Positions 12,432 to 24,533 of a stretch of 64,000 nucleotides of DNA are shown here, piece after piece. The position numbers and the translations under genes are program-made. The stretch is from Ascaphus truei. Lineage: Eukaryota; Chordata; Amphibia; Anura; Ascaphidae. The DNA lies in contig CM071568.1 in assembly GCA_036426205.1 (NCBI GenBank), positions 231,853,727 through 231,917,726 of the forward strand. Reading direction: 5' to 3'. Below the pieces are notes generated by a model, which saw nothing but the letters and a program-made list of their open reading frames with translations, did not search any database and was not told where the DNA came from. Each line of letters begins with the position of its first letter. Positions within the stretch are counted from its first letter, which is position 1.

Positions 12432-12689
12432 TTAGTTTTAATAGATACTATTTGGGGATAATTTCTCAGGCAGTCCAGAATGTTATCCACCAGCCTCACC
12501 AATCCAGCATTACCATTAGCCACACACTCATGCTGCATGTCAACAAGGTCACCTGCAGTTCCTCCTCTCCTATCTAGAAGGAATATAAGTGGCCTCCTCA
12601 AACTGTCTCAGTAACTCACACAGATCCCCCGATCAGATGCCACTGGTTGAGTAACAAGCATGCCCCCTCTATGAGTTTGGAGTTGTATG
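12432..12689. other. Short intron stretch, nothing recognised
   Basis: No domain or repeat family was recognised between the LTR and the LINE tail. Confidence 0.4.
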
Positions 12690-13214
12690 TATGTATATCT
12701 AAGTAATGCGCTTCACAGCAGTAATACACACGATAATCATATAAATAACACATAATGGGAAGAAGTGCTTCAGGCAAAAAAGTAACATTAGGAAAAGGAG
12801 TCCCTGCTTAAGAGAGCTTACAATCTAATTGGCAAGTAGGAAGAACGTACAGAGACACTAGGAAGGTGTTCTGGTAAGTGAGTCTGTAAGTGGCCAAGGT
12901 CAATGTATGAAGTGTCTAGTATCATCCACGGAGCTACCCATACGCTTCGTTAAGGAGGTGGGTTTTAAGATACACGTAGGTCTTAAAGGTGGAGAGGGTG
13001 CTAGTTGGATATTGAGGGGAAGGGCATTCCAGAGGTGTGGGGCAGTCAGTGAGAAGGGTTTAAGCTGGAAGAGGGCTTTAGAAACAAAAGGTGTAGAAAG
13101 AACACATCCTTGAGCAGAATGCCAGAGTTGGGATGGTGTATATCGAGAAATTAGGGATGAGATATAAGTAGCAGCAGAAGAGTGTAAAGCTTTAAAAGTG
13201 AGAATAATTGAATG

Positions 13215-13845
13215 TGTGATACAGCAGCGGTGCGCAAACTGGGGGGCGCCCCCCCAAGATTATTTAGGGGGGGCTCGGGCTGCGTGCGGGGAAACTTGGG
13301 GCGGGCAGAGCTGTGCACGGGTGGCCAGAAGCTCCGTGCACAGGCTGCTTCTCTGCTGTGTCTTGCAGAGGGGGCGGGGCCTTGCTGCGGGGCCTTCCCT
13401 GCACACAGACAAGCCCTCCTCCTCCTGTCTGTTAGCCACCCGTTTTCAGCAGCACATGGAGGGACCTGAGCAGGCTTAGTTACTCCCTCCCTCCCCCCAC
13501 CCACCAGGTGTGTGTGTGTGTGGTTGAGTGTGTGGTTGTGTGTGTGTGTGTGTGGGGGGGGGTATTGAGTGTGTGTGTGTGGGGGGACCTCTACCATTTC
13601 CCTCTTTACAATATGTTCTTACTATTTGGTGATAAAAAGGTTTTTAATGTTATCAACCATATCGCTCTGACTTACCTTTCTGAGTGCATTCAAGGAGGAA
13701 CTTGTCTGTCTGTTTATGTTGTTATTATAGTTTATCCTCTATTGCACCAGTTTGTGTGTTATTTGATTTCATATACTATCCTCATTTTGCTGACGCGGGA
13801 GCTTCCCCTTCCCCTGTCCCCTGTCCCCTTCCCTTCCCCCACCCC
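13215..13845. repeat. Sequence replacing the LINE RT core; hAT-like left end
   Basis: The block opens CAGCGGTGCGCAAACTGGGG, which resembles hAT transposon termini. It is GC-rich (13225-13400), then has GT repeats, then ordinary sequence. I found no matching inverted end near 13845, so it may be a fragment or several events. The open frames across it are low-complexity translations. Confidence 0.35.
13507..13584. repeat. GT microsatellite
   Basis: Interrupted TG/GT runs with a poly-G segment around 13553-13562. Confidence 0.9.
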
Positions 13846-14490
13846 CAGATTAGGGCATGATGGAGGTCGTTAGTTATTTTAGTGAGGGCTGTTTCAGTGG
13901 AGTGAGCCATGCGGAAGCCAGATTGTAGAGGATCTAGGAGAGAATAGGTGTTGAGAAAATGGAGTAAGTGAAAGGCGTTCAAGGAGTTTAGAGGCAAAAG
14001 GCAGGAGGGAGGCAGGAGGGAGACAGGACGATAGTTAGAGGGACAAAAATGACCAAGCTTGCTGTTTTTGAGTAATGGTATAACTGTTAACTGTTGCATG
14101 TTTGAAGGAGAGGGAAAGGTACCAGAGTAGAGGGAGGAGTTGAAAATATGTGTGAGAGTAGGGATTAGAGTAGGAGCAAGAGGTTTTAGGAGATGGGAGG
14201 GACTGGGGTCAAGAGGGCAAGTGGTAGATGGAGAAGAGGAGATCAGCAGTGATACATCCTTCTCTGTGACAGCGGAAAAAGAGCTGAGGAAGGCAGGAGG
14301 AGCGTTACGAAGAGGCGTAAGATGGAGGAGGATACAGAGGGGATGCCTTGACGTATGGATTCCACCTTTGTCTTGAAATAGTCAGCAAAGTCCTGAGGTG
14401 AAATGGAGGAAGAAAAACAGGTAACAGATGAAGATCTGAGTAGAGAGTCAAAGACAGAGAACAGTTGCGTGGGTTAGACAGGGTTTTTCC

Positions 14491-16158
14491 AGCCTATCAC
14501 AACACATTTAATTAGCTCCAGCTCCTTAAAGCCTGTGCCCTTTACAAAGCTAAAAGGCAGCATGTCAACTGCAAGTACTTGGGCAAATTTGATATTCAGC
14601 ATAATGGTCTTATTGTGGGTGACAGTACGTGGGCACCCTATCAAAAACTTTAAAAGCAGTAGGTTGGTGTCGTAGATTAAACATCATTTTCCCTGTAATT
14701 GTCTATTGCCAGAGGGCCCCTTTTCTCCATGCCTATGCTGTTCACTACTAGTATCAGCCCCAAAGCCTCATCATCATCATCATCACTATTACTACCACAT
14801 ATATCTATCAGTCATCAACTTGATAACTTTCACCACCAAAACTCTCTGAGACAACTGATTGACTACCCGGAATTGAGCCATACCTCCTTCTCACAACTGC
14901 ATGAATGGTTCTACACTTCTCAGGGTGTAATCGTCTTTGGCGTGCAACATTATAATGATGTAGCATGTGCCCCATATGTTCCGAGTGCCTCATAAAGGCA
15001 CAGCATGAGCAAAAGATAACTGAACTGGGTCATGCTTACCCTTTCATGTAAAAAAAAAAAAACCATACCAAACTCTTGATTTTTTGTAAATGAGTAAACA
15101 GGGTGAGACCAGCTGCCCAGATGAGAGAGGGATTGATGTTGCTGCTGGCCTGAGCAGTATTCTTGAAGCTATGCTGCTCTTCCCCTTACTTATGCTATCG
15201 CAGCTACACCCACCATTACCAACAACATATTTATCATCATGATACGGTATCCTGCTCTTACTCCACAACAGTTTTATCTTGGGTAAGACTGTGTTCTGCA
15301 GCTGAGGCTGAGAAGATTAGAGTGCCTCTCTCCCAAGTGCTACTACCAAAGCCATTGCACACTTGATTATGACAATGACAAATGGTGTGGCATTGGCTAT
15401 GGTTGTCTAACAGTATGAGCTCTTTCTGAAGCCGACAATGATGGTGCTGAGCTTTTTTTACCATGAAATATAGACGCTATAGACATGTCAATTCTGCTTT
15501 TTGGGGAACTGCTAATAGTAGGAGCACTAGTGCTACTAGTGGTGATCATGACTGCCTGCTCTTCACAGAGTTATTGATTATCAGGATCATTATTACATTC
15601 TTTACTGTTGCTTCAACCAACACCCCTAACAGTTGTAGTAGCACCAAGGATCACATCACCTCCTCTACTACAATCAGAGTTGCTTTCCTCCCATGCTGGT
15701 GCTGTTTGGCGCAACACACACACCATCAACAAGACACTCACCTTCATCAGCATTTTTATCTATCTCCTTCATCTTTGCCTCTGTCTCAATCCCTCCCTCA
15801 GACATCCCTTCTCCTTGTAACTCCTCAAATTCTAGCAGTATTAGACCTGGAGCCAGTCCAGAACCCATCCTTGCTTGTTTTGCAGAGAAATACATATCTA
15901 ACTCTGACCCTTCTCTCATAAGGAGTTCTGCGGGTGCCCTTGCACATCCAGAGGCTGAGACCTAGCCAGATTCAACTAACTACTCCTTAATAAATACTCC
16001 ACCTCTTCATCTCTGAGGCCAGAAAACGTTATATCAGCCCGACTGTGATTAACTGGTGTTTGTACTGTAGGAGTATATTCAGAGACACTAACACTAACAA
16101 AACATCTCCCTACTCTGGTATGGATGACTAATCTCTTAAAGTTACTTCGAGAGGTTAC
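14491..16158. other. Unclassified stretch, possibly a decayed repeat
   Basis: It contains a CATCAT run near 14766-14783 and several 60-150-codon frames on both strands without recognisable domains. A minus-strand frame at 15919-15674 is acidic (EELQGEGMSEGGIE). I considered a decayed hAT transposase but could not support it. Confidence 0.3.
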
Positions 16159-16400
16159 ATCTAGAAATGAGCAAATGCATTTAGCGGATTTAAATCCGCC
16201 TCGGATTGGCCAGTTCCTTTGGCCCGCGGATTTCTGTGAATCAGTCTCAAGAAGGACGATTCGTCTTATCCGGATTTTTATCACCCACAAACCAATCCGT
16301 GGATACCACAATTCGTTGGAGGATCCGGAGGATTGGATTCTTAAAATCCACCAGTGGTTTGCAAAGTCCACAGATTTCACTTTTATTTATTGTAGCACTA
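16159..16400. repeat. hAT-like MITE fragment, family A copy 1
   Basis: It starts CTAGAAATGAGCAAATGC, resembling the CTAGAGATGGGCGAA terminus seen elsewhere. It is rich in short GGATT/AATCC palindromes (CGGATTTAAATCCGC, ATCCGGAGGATTGGAT). The phrase CGGATTGGCCAGTTCC has a near twin at 43213 (CGGATTGGACAGTTCC). A third relative is at 50300-50555. Confidence 0.5.
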
Positions 16401-17364
16401 TAAGGCTGAAGGGCTCAAGTATAACTGGTGATTTATTAATAGCAGTTCCTATTCTTTTCTTCAGGGTCTCACTCATTACTAGTCTTTTTCTGACATGATC
16501 ATGACGCCCCCCACGACCATGTCACCTTCCCAACCATTCTCTTTTGCGAAATATAACTAGATATGTTTTTTTATTTTCAACGTCTACTGTATGCTTATCT
16601 GAATTAATACTGTATTAAAATATACATATAGTCTCTGCAGCAAGATAAATTAAAGCCACATTTGAAAGAAATTGTAGAACTGAAAAGAAATGGTGACAAA
16701 TTTGCAATGCACATTTTAATGCTTCGCATATTTTTACTAAGTTAGATGATTTTTACTACATTTTTAGTGGGGGAGGGGGAAACGGAACATTTCCCCTTGT
16801 TCACAAACTTCACCAAACATTTAACACATTGCTAGTTATCTCTAGTGTAGGAGTACGTCCAGTGTCTTCATGTAAGTCTTTGTCTAGTTTACCTGCTTTT
16901 TGCTTGTCTTTGTTAATGTGTCTCCCAGCTGAAACACTGGTGCAAAGGACACCAAGAGATTCATCAAAGAGCAAAATACCATTAAAAGCAAAGGGGTTAT
17001 TTTCTTTGATAAATATGTATTGCTTAATCCCATTTGGGATTCGTTGGTGAATAACACGTCATATCTGAACATAATACTCCTGTATTACATTTTCCATAGT
17101 ACGTCAAGAACAATAAGAAGCAGCCCAACTCCTTCCATCAATCAATGTTTTTTTAGTGCACCAACTACCCAAAGATTTCCTCCAGTCAGAGAGAGCTTAA
17201 TGGAAAAAAATGGTGAGTGAGTGTTCACCAATGCAATAGCTTTGCACCGAATTTGCGTAGCTGTGGTAATAAGTTTCTTTGCTATGGCTCAGCAGAATGT
17301 AATCTAGATATGAATACATGTGCATTTTATTTGACGTCCTGAAGCAAATATTATACATATTTAC
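16401..17364. other. Intron, nothing recognised
   Basis: AT-rich sequence with no domain or repeat family recognised. Confidence 0.5.
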
Positions 17365-17529
17365 CTTTCGCTCTACTTCAGCTGCGGTGGACTTAGAGGA
17401 CTCAAGTTTCTCTACCAGCTCCATGTCTCCCAGGAAACTGCCTTCTGCAGCCGAGAGGCGAGTCAGGAGTTCATCTTCCAGGTGTTTTAATTCTATCTTG
17501 AAGTCATTCTGCTGCTTGGTTAACATTGA
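17365..17529 (-). CDS. Dynein heavy chain exon F: buttress coiled coil
   Basis: 165 nt, 55 codons, phase 0 at both ends. It encodes [40 protein letters not shown] and [15 protein letters not shown]. The heptad-like charged helix with RLSAAEG is the start of the buttress after AAA5. The acceptor is CTCTTAG and the donor GTAAAT. Confidence 0.95.
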
Positions 17530-19156
17530 CTAAGAGGAAAGCATAAATTGTGAAAAGATCATTCCATACTACTGACAACACAGCAGTCAGGAGAACCTTG
17601 TTTGGTCTATTGTGCCTTTAATTAAAGACTATGCTGGTAGAGATAATGGGAAAAATCTAAAAGTGGGACCAACCAACAAAGTGTAATACCTATGGCTAAT
17701 ACAATTCCATCCCCCTTTCCCCATCCAGTATTACTATCCCTTCAAGAAAGTGAAAAGGATAAATGCACACAATAAGTATAAACAGAATCACAATAAATCA
17801 CAATAAATGAGAAGTAAATATCTGATGATAAAAGCTGTTCATACTGTAATACACCCTGCAGAACTTGCGCATTGACATAAGGGGGATGACAAACTCTTCC
17901 TTAGATCTATTTTCAGTCCAAAAATAAAATAGATCTAACAGCTCATCTTCATTCATTTATCACTTTACAGAGGCAATCCAAGCAGCTTAACAAAAAAAAA
18001 ATCTTTTTTTGTTTTAATATATGCAGCATTTGATTACCTAACTTAAAACTAATTACCAAAGCCGCCGATCAATTGGTTCTCCAGGGATCAATCAGCAAAA
18101 TCCTGCTTCCCAGGGTTCACTAACTGGCCACCCTTCAGTTTCAAATCAATCCTTCAGTCAGTGTAACTCAGCAGCTACAATGTATCCTTATATTACTACG
18201 GTAACATTATCTGTTACGTTTTACAGCACAAACTGCTGGAACATTGGCAACAAATTATAACAAACAGGAAATTGTTGCAAATATCTTGCACTGCTAGGGA
18301 GGTGGGCTAAAACCTGCTATAAAAATCAAAGGATGCTTTAAAACTCATTAAAAATGGCATTAAGAGTTGTATTTTAAAATTTTAAAAAATTGTCAGTATT
18401 ATCTAATACTACAAAACTGATTTCTACACACATGTAGTGTAGGATATTGCTTGGATTTCTCCTTTAAGATGCAGAGGTCAGGATTCACTAAGCTACTTTA
18501 AGTGCATTGCACTTCAAGACAATGACCGTCACACAAATTGAAGCAAATGAAAATGTTAATTTGTGTTTTTGGTTAAATTGCACCATCTTGGTACATATCC
18601 ACTTGCAATGGATTAATTTGCTAATCATTTTCAAAGTACTATTACATTAATCATAGTTTTTTTTTTAGTACTAATCACATATTAAAATGACAGTCACATT
18701 TTCAAAGAACTGTACCTATCATTTAACCCCTTCAGAGACAGAGGGTTAGCAAAGCATTGCATTTCCTTTGGCTTTTAATATTCTTCACAGCAGTTTTTCA
18801 AAGGGTAAGCATACTGTATGTTCTTCATAGATGTAGACAGCTTGTACAGACCTTAAACTATCCTTCACATAAAAATACTGTCAGACTTCTGATGCCTTGA
18901 AAGCCCTGCATGAGAATTACCTTACTGGTTCAATGCAAGGCTGTCAAACCGTTTTTTGGTGTCCAAGTGCCACACTGCTACTACAGCCCTTCACGACAGT
19001 ATTTGTCAAATATTGTCTTATTCAACGCTTTAAAGGAGAAGGTGTCCAATATGTATGTGCTTAATAAATCATTTGGTCAAAAACACAAATGTTGTACATA
19101 CAGTATGAAAGAATATGAAATGTAAACATATAAACAGATTGCAAATTGTGTTTTAC
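17530..19156. other. Intron, nothing recognised
   Basis: AT-rich, with poly-A and poly-T tracts near 17991 and 18658. No mobile-element end or coding domain was recognised. Confidence 0.5.
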
Positions 19157-19361
19157 CTTAAGATTCTCTAAATCTGGTCTCTCGACACTGACAACATCAG
19201 CCAGAAGCTGGTCTTCCAGTCCATCTGCTGTGACTGTGAAATTAATAAGTGTGGTCTGAGCCTGTATTTCAGGCTTGTAGTGTGGATTTGCAAGCTTTGT
19301 GTGAAGGATAAGGCGGAAATTCTTGTTGTATTCATACTCCTTCTCCCCAATCTTGATATAC
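19157..19361 (-). CDS. Dynein heavy chain exon E: end of AAA5
   Basis: 205 nt. The first base completes a split Gln codon, then 68 codons follow: [82 protein letters not shown] and INFTVT-x-DGLE-x-QLL are hallmark strings of axonemal heavy chains. The acceptor is CATCCTAG and the donor GTAAAA. Confidence 0.96.
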
Positions 19362-19821
19362 CTAGGATGGTTAAAATTGTATATGAGTTATGTTCACACA
19401 CAAGCTACTACAATCTTATAAAGTAAACAGCAGATACAGAGCCTGTCTGAAATTTCATAATGGAAAAAAATCATATTTGTATGAGTGTTTGAAACAGTAT
19501 GAGAAATGCATCATTTTCACATAATATACTAAAATGCTAGCAGACATTGCCCTTTGCAATCTACAATTGGTTTAAATGCTGGACACTACCAGCATACCGC
19601 ATGAAAAAGATGTATCTCAGTGGTCGCAGTGCTTTAAAGTAATGGGCGCTGCTTAATTTAAAAAAAAATGTGAACATTTATCAAATATTGAGGCAAGGAA
19701 CGTACTTCATAAAGAATTATGCAATATCCTTGCTACAAAAACAGAAAGATAGAGTCTTCTCAAACTAAATCCCCCTGCAAATGACAGTTTCTAAAAAATG
19801 GTTTTCTAAATAAATGTACGT

Positions 19822-19945
19822 AGCGCGTTACAGCAGTAATACAGTACGTGACAAGATAATATGAGGCATAACGGGAATAGATGCTACAGACATATATGTA
19901 AACATTAGGAAAAGGAGTCCCTGCTCATAAGAGTTTACAATCTAA
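19822..19945 (-). repeat. LINE 3' tail fragment, same family as 12690-14490
   Basis: It shares ACATTAGGAAAAGGAGTCCC, TTTACAATCTAAT and CAGCAGTAATACA blocks with 12700-12830. It is a short 5'-truncated copy, as is usual for L2/CR1-type insertions. Confidence 0.75.
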
Positions 19946-20291
19946 TGATGCTCTGTATCCCAAGTATCATCGTACGCCAACTACTGAAGTTAAAGGTCAT
20001 TTATTTTATAAAACGTGACCATGGATGTTATGTAGGAATGTGTATAACGTGGTGCTTTTTATTATAATTTACTGTAGATGTCTCCAGTACGAGTGCATAC
20101 TGTACAATCACACTATGAAAAAAATACGGGGGGAAAACTTCAGCAGGGGAAAAAAACAAAATGTGCAGCCAAAACAATATGCATACAAACATAACAGGAC
20201 TAGGTGCTTTCCCCAGAATAATAAAGTTGAGCTCTACTTACAGCTAATTTAACATCAATTTCAATATATATCAAGGAAGATGAAGGATCAA

Positions 20292-20325
20292 CAATCTTTG
20301 AAGTCCACACAGGACTTTTGATCAG
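20292..20325 (-). ncRNA. Hammerhead-like motif 2, degenerate
   Basis: Minus strand: CTGATCA, A, a perfect 6-bp hairpin AAGTCC-TGTGT-GGACTT, then CAAAG. The core is damaged (GA to CA in CTGANGA; GAAA to CAAA). It is the partner of motif 3. Confidence 0.4.
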
Positions 20326-20479
20326 GTGCAAATAAGACAAAAGCACTCATATATAGCACTCATATAGCGTCCAAAATGGCAACAAAAGGTAAACAGGAAA
20401 TGAGATAACCTTTTTTTATTTTGGTGCCATTTTGGGCTATATACAGTGCTGATCGAGTGCTTTGTCTTGATATTTGCAC

Positions 20480-20514
20480 CCGATGAAAGGTCCTGTGTGA
20501 ACCTGAAACGTTGC
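20480..20514 (+). ncRNA. Hammerhead-like motif 3, degenerate
   Basis: CCGATGA, A, AGGT...ACCT hairpin, GAAAC. The U of CUGA is changed to C, which should abolish cleavage if it is a ribozyme relic. Confidence 0.45.
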
Positions 20515-20797
20515 TATTTGTTCATCTTCCTTGAAATAAACTGAAATTCCTGTGAAATCAACAATGAGTAGAGCTCTACTTTAATTTTCTAGAGAAACCT
20601 CAGATTTCTGCTATTTTTATACGCATACAGTACAATAAATGCAATATGTCCAGAACAACAAAATGCACAAAAAAAGTGCATACAAATCAAGTAATTTTTC
20701 ATACTTATGTTGATATATTGGTATTTTTTCATTTGAATAGCACGCGCTCCACCCTTTTATCACACTTCTGTGGGGAGGAGGTTAAATATCACCCAAT

Positions 20798-20908
20798 GGC
20801 CCAGATCCACAAAAAGGTGCTAAGCTTTAATATGCCTTTACTCCCACCCATACAGTATATGAATGGGAGTAAACGATGTGCTAAAAGTCTAGCACCTTTT
20901 TCTGGGCC
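20798..20908. repeat. Palindromic MITE, family B copy 1
   Basis: The ends GGCCCAGAT and TCTGGGCC are inverted. The inner arms pair GGTGCTAAGCTTTA with GTGCTAAAAGTCTAGCACC, and CTTTACTCCCA with TGGGAGTAAA. A shorter relative lies at 28552-28614. Confidence 0.75.
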
Positions 20909-21041
20909 TGTACCAAAGTGCTTTCTACTTTCTTCTGTGATATCTTGTAACACATTACAAAAGTGCATTACTCTTTAATGTCAAACACAGTGCTGCAAAC
21001 ATATGTATATTACAGTATTTCAAAGAGAATATGTGAGGTCC

Positions 21042-21075
21042 CTGAAGAAGTAGTTAATTCTACGAAACTAGTTGG
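21042..21075 (+). ncRNA. Hammerhead-like motif 4
   Basis: CTGAAGA, A, a 4-bp hairpin GTAG-TTAATT-CTAC, GAAAC, TAGTTGG. The core strings are intact apart from the extra A before stem II. No inverted arms were recognised around it. Confidence 0.45.
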
Positions 21076-23308
21076 ATGTAACATTCTATTGCCTTATATC
21101 TGCTTACATTGGCCTTTGTCTATGTGTTGGCCTGTCCTGTTTTTATTTCATCCTGTGTGCTGTTTTGGACACTTGTGAGAGACTCTGTAAGACTGTTCAA
21201 ACTTCCCTATTGAATCCACCACTGCTGTGAAGACAGCAGCAAGCTGCGTTTTAACCTCTCTGCAGAGGATACACCTGCCAAGGTACAGGAGCAGCTTCAT
21301 ATCGGCTAGGAAGCAGGAGCGATTTCACCGAGCCCCAGTACCAGCTGCTGAACCTGGCTGCATGAAGGGAAATCCCCTTGGGAGTGAAAAGACTGACGTC
21401 CTGCCCCAGAATCAACTGAGCTGCAGCAGCAGAGGGAAGCAAGCACCTGAATCTACAGCTAACAGCCGAGTGGTAAACAGTGTGATACACACTACATGCC
21501 TTTTACCAACCTTTTTTATGTACGCAGATATATTACCCCCTTTTTAATTCTATAATATATTGTTGAATTTGCTTCACTATTTGGCGTTGTGCGCTGTTTT
21601 CTTTTGTTTCCCTTCTCTTAGTGTGTGTGGGGTGCTGAGCCACCCCTGCGTTTACAGCTGCAGACGCCATTATCCCCAACACGGTTATGTGGCACTTAGT
21701 ATTTAATGTTTAACTATCTCACTGTGGGAGTTGTGGTTTAATTTTTTATACATTTTTTATCACTAAATTGATGGTATAGTCACTGCACTGTATATATTTA
21801 TACATTTAAACTTTATAGGTAGTTAGGTAGTAGCGCACAGTTTTGTTTTTTGTGTTTACTGCCTCTGCAAGGTGCCTGGATTCTGTACCATGTGCACAGA
21901 ATCCAGTATTCATATGATATTCCAGTATTGCGTTTATTTGTGGATCTCTTATAAATAGACACACTGCAAAATGATGTTTAAAATAATGAGATTTCTGTTA
22001 AGCAGTAAATGTGAGTGGGATAACCATTAACAGTATTCACGCGAATCCAACAACACTGATCATGATAAATGATATATTAAATAAAAATCAGAATAACATC
22101 CAGATCTGTCATCTCGCAATTGATTTTCAGTTAGTCTCCCCCATTGGAAGGCAGTATCTTTTTATTTTTTAGCCGCGGTGGCTTCACTGACTCTTCTGTA
22201 ATTTGAAGTGAAGACTTCCATTGAAATTACCATTTTTTTTAAAGAATTTCAGAACCATACTTATTTGGATTGTTGGACGACGGCACCTTTGAATTTACAC
22301 AGATACCTAAATTGGTATCAGTATTGTTTGGTACAGAAATATTAGAAGATTTCTGTGCCGCAAAAGGCCACACGAACACAATGCCTGCAAAGTAAATTGT
22401 ACACATTTTGGCAATATTTTGAGTTGTCACCTGGTTTGCCCAGCCAAAAAAAACCCTGAATATCTGTACAAATCAGCAAATTAAATGTAAGGACATTTAG
22501 GAAAGTTGGGGCCACTATTAGCAGAAATAACAGAGCTGCAACATCCATAGACAACATTTATCCAACCCAATATTAGTCATTGAGTCTGTTGCAGAGGCCT
22601 GAGGACTTTGTGAGAACCAGAAATCTGTGAACAAGCAGCCAGATTGTCACTCAAAGGTCATAGTGGACATATAAATGAAAAACAAAAAAGTAGATATAAC
22701 AACAAGCCATCTTCAGGGGAAAAGTACTGCAGTCACCAATGTACAACCTCCTCATAGAGAAATGACATGGCGACCTGCCTCCCTATCGTGATATTTTAGA
22801 TTAATATCACCAGGAAGATAAAGAAGTAGGAGAGTAGAAAGTACTCCTCTAACTTTAAGGACTTACAGTATTTATTACGTTTGCATCGGTGAGGTCTGCA
22901 ATATATTGTAACTACTGACCATTTCTAGCCTCTTTACAGTATATTCACCCTGCTTCATGTTGTGGCCAAGCAGGAGTCTCCTATGGTTTTGTACCGTTAA
23001 CAGTTTGGAACGGCAATATGTTGTAGCCAATTTATGCATTTATCATCTATGAAAGACAAGAACCGCATTATGATTTTATGGGATTTACCACAGGAGCTAT
23101 TTGAATTTTTTTGTGATCACAGATCAGGGACATATAAATAATGCATGGATGCTCTTCTATGGCTTGAAAGGTCCATGACACCAAAATGTTAATTAGAGAG
23201 GTACTGAAAATATAAGTACAATGCATTATACATTCTGAAAAAATATTGTTGGTATACAGTGTTTCCAGGATAGAAGTCGCAAATAGGTCAAATGCAGTTA
23301 ACACACTA
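21076..23308. other. Intron, no recognised element
   Basis: Mixed sequence with short frames only. A frame at 21227-21547 is open but has no domain signal. Confidence 0.45.
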
Positions 23309-23640
23309 CAGGCATACCCCGGTTTAAGTACACTCACTTTAAGTACACTCGCGAGTAAGTACATCTCGCTCAATAGGCAAACGGCAGCTCACGCATGCGC
23401 CAGTCAGCACGTCCTGAACAGCAATACTGGCTCCCTACCTGCACCGAAGCTGTGTGCAAGTGGGGAGACTATAGAGCCTGTTACAAATGCGTTATTTACA
23501 TCAGTTATGCATGTATATGACGATTGCAGTACAGTACATGCATCGATAAGTGGAAAAAAGGTAGTGCTTCACTTTAAGTACATTTTCGCTTTACATACAT
23601 GCTCCGGTCCCATTGCGTACTTTAATGTGGGGTATGCCTG
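23309..23640. repeat. Tc1/mariner-superfamily (pogo/Tigger-like) MITE
   Basis: The inverted ends CAGGCATACCCC (left) and GGGGTATGCCTG (right) are flanked by TA on both sides (23307-23308 and 23641-23642), the target of this superfamily. The subterminal TTTAAGTACA blocks repeat. Length is 332 bp with no transposase, so it is non-autonomous. The pogo/Tigger link rests on my memory of CAGGCATACC ends. Confidence 0.75.
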
Positions 23641-24312
23641 TATTGGATTACGGAAAGATACTTGTCTGTGAATTATGCAGAGGTATAATAAATGGAGGTT
23701 TGTGACAGGATACAGTGGCCCCAAAATAAAGAAAATGCGAAGGCTGGCTAGCTTATTCTGGGCGCAGGCGAAAAGGGATCAGTGTACTGTCACGATAGGG
23801 GTAGCCAGCTTCATGTAATAAAGGTGAAGCCCGGCTGGCTGCCCCAAAACGGTGTGTAATGGCCGCCTCTGTGAGGCTCATGGTGGCCGGTATATGTAAT
23901 GTTTGGTATAACCCCTTCCAGAAAGAGCTAATCACTGTCTGATGTCTGGAAGGGGGAAAACTGTATAAAGGGGAACAGGGAATGTAGTAACTGTATACTG
24001 TATATAAAAGCATAGTTTGGTGAAAGAATGGTGCTCAAAAGAGCTTGGGTCCATATACATTGAATGGAGGGGAGCACATACTGGGTAATGACTAATCAGA
24101 GAATAACAGTACTAAACCTATAAGGGGTCTCTAAGAATACCCTGAAGGTGGGGGTAGGTTGCCCAGAGACACCCTCCCCTTACCTCATTGGGTTGGCCCC
24201 AGGTAAATGTACTCACGATACTTTATCCCCCAGTGGTTCCCTTCCAAAGCGTGCCGCTGTATCCAGGTAAAGAGTCAAATGCGAAGAGTGTGCAGTGCAC
24301 AGCAATAAGAGG

Positions 24313-24454
24313 GGGTAGCAGGTCTGGCAAACAAAGTCCTTTATTGAGAAGAAGTTCTTGATAAAGTGCACTAGCACGAAACGCGTAGAAGGGTTGCAGC
24401 CCTCTATTTTATGGCTTCTCAATAAATGACTTTGTTTGCCAGACCTGCTACCCT
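24313..24454. repeat. Inverted-repeat unit enclosing a hammerhead-like motif
   Basis: The 39-bp left arm (24313-24351) and right arm (24415-24454) are near-perfect inverted copies with one mismatch (GGGTAGCAGGTCTGGCAAAC end). The right arm has an AATAAA and the left arm has TTTATT. The hammerhead-like motif lies between them. A relative with one arm is at 45640-45755 on the minus strand. Confidence 0.75.
24357..24390 (+). ncRNA. Hammerhead-like motif 5
   Basis: CTTGATAAA, a perfect 4-bp hairpin GTGC-ACTA-GCAC, GAAACGCGT. The first core half is changed (CTGATGA to TTGATAA) while the GAAACGCGT half is intact. Confidence 0.5.
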
Positions 24455-24533
24455 ATTTGTATATAAAAGCACTTTATGCCCTGTAAAATGTATTCCCCAT
24501 GTTGAAATATAGCATGTTCCCCATACAGTTATG

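Larger units (their letters stand above)
12690..14490 (-). mobile_element. L2/CR1-type LINE, second family, interrupted
   Basis: Minus strand: an RT N-terminal part at 14099-13850 ([30 protein letters not shown]) and an RT C-terminal tail at about 13210-12850 (SRYTPSQLWHSAQGCVLSTP, FSLTAPHLWNALPLNIQ). It is followed by a 3' UTR (12850-12690) with ACATTAGGAAAAGGAGTCCC. The same 3' block recurs at 19822-19945. The RT core between the two parts is missing and replaced by 13215-13845. This family differs from the one at 5.0-8.0 kb. Confidence 0.75.
20227..20580. repeat. Palindrome carrying a hammerhead-like motif in each arm
   Basis: The left arm (20227-20345) is the reverse complement of the right arm (20445-20580), allowing for divergence. 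Shared blocks include GAGCTCTAC, ATCAAGGAAGATGAA, and AGTCCACACAGGACTTTTGATC against its partner. Each arm holds one hammerhead-like motif, on opposite strands. An AATAAA lies in the right arm at 20535-20540. This is a head-to-head pair of one repeat unit. Confidence 0.7.

Noticed and set aside
13151..13597. 148-residue minus-strand protein
   Set aside because: Its N-terminal half is a His/Thr/Pro translation of the GT microsatellite and the rest has no domain.
15674..15919. hAT or ZBED-type transposase on the minus strand
   Set aside because: Acidic composition only; none of the expected conserved blocks were found.
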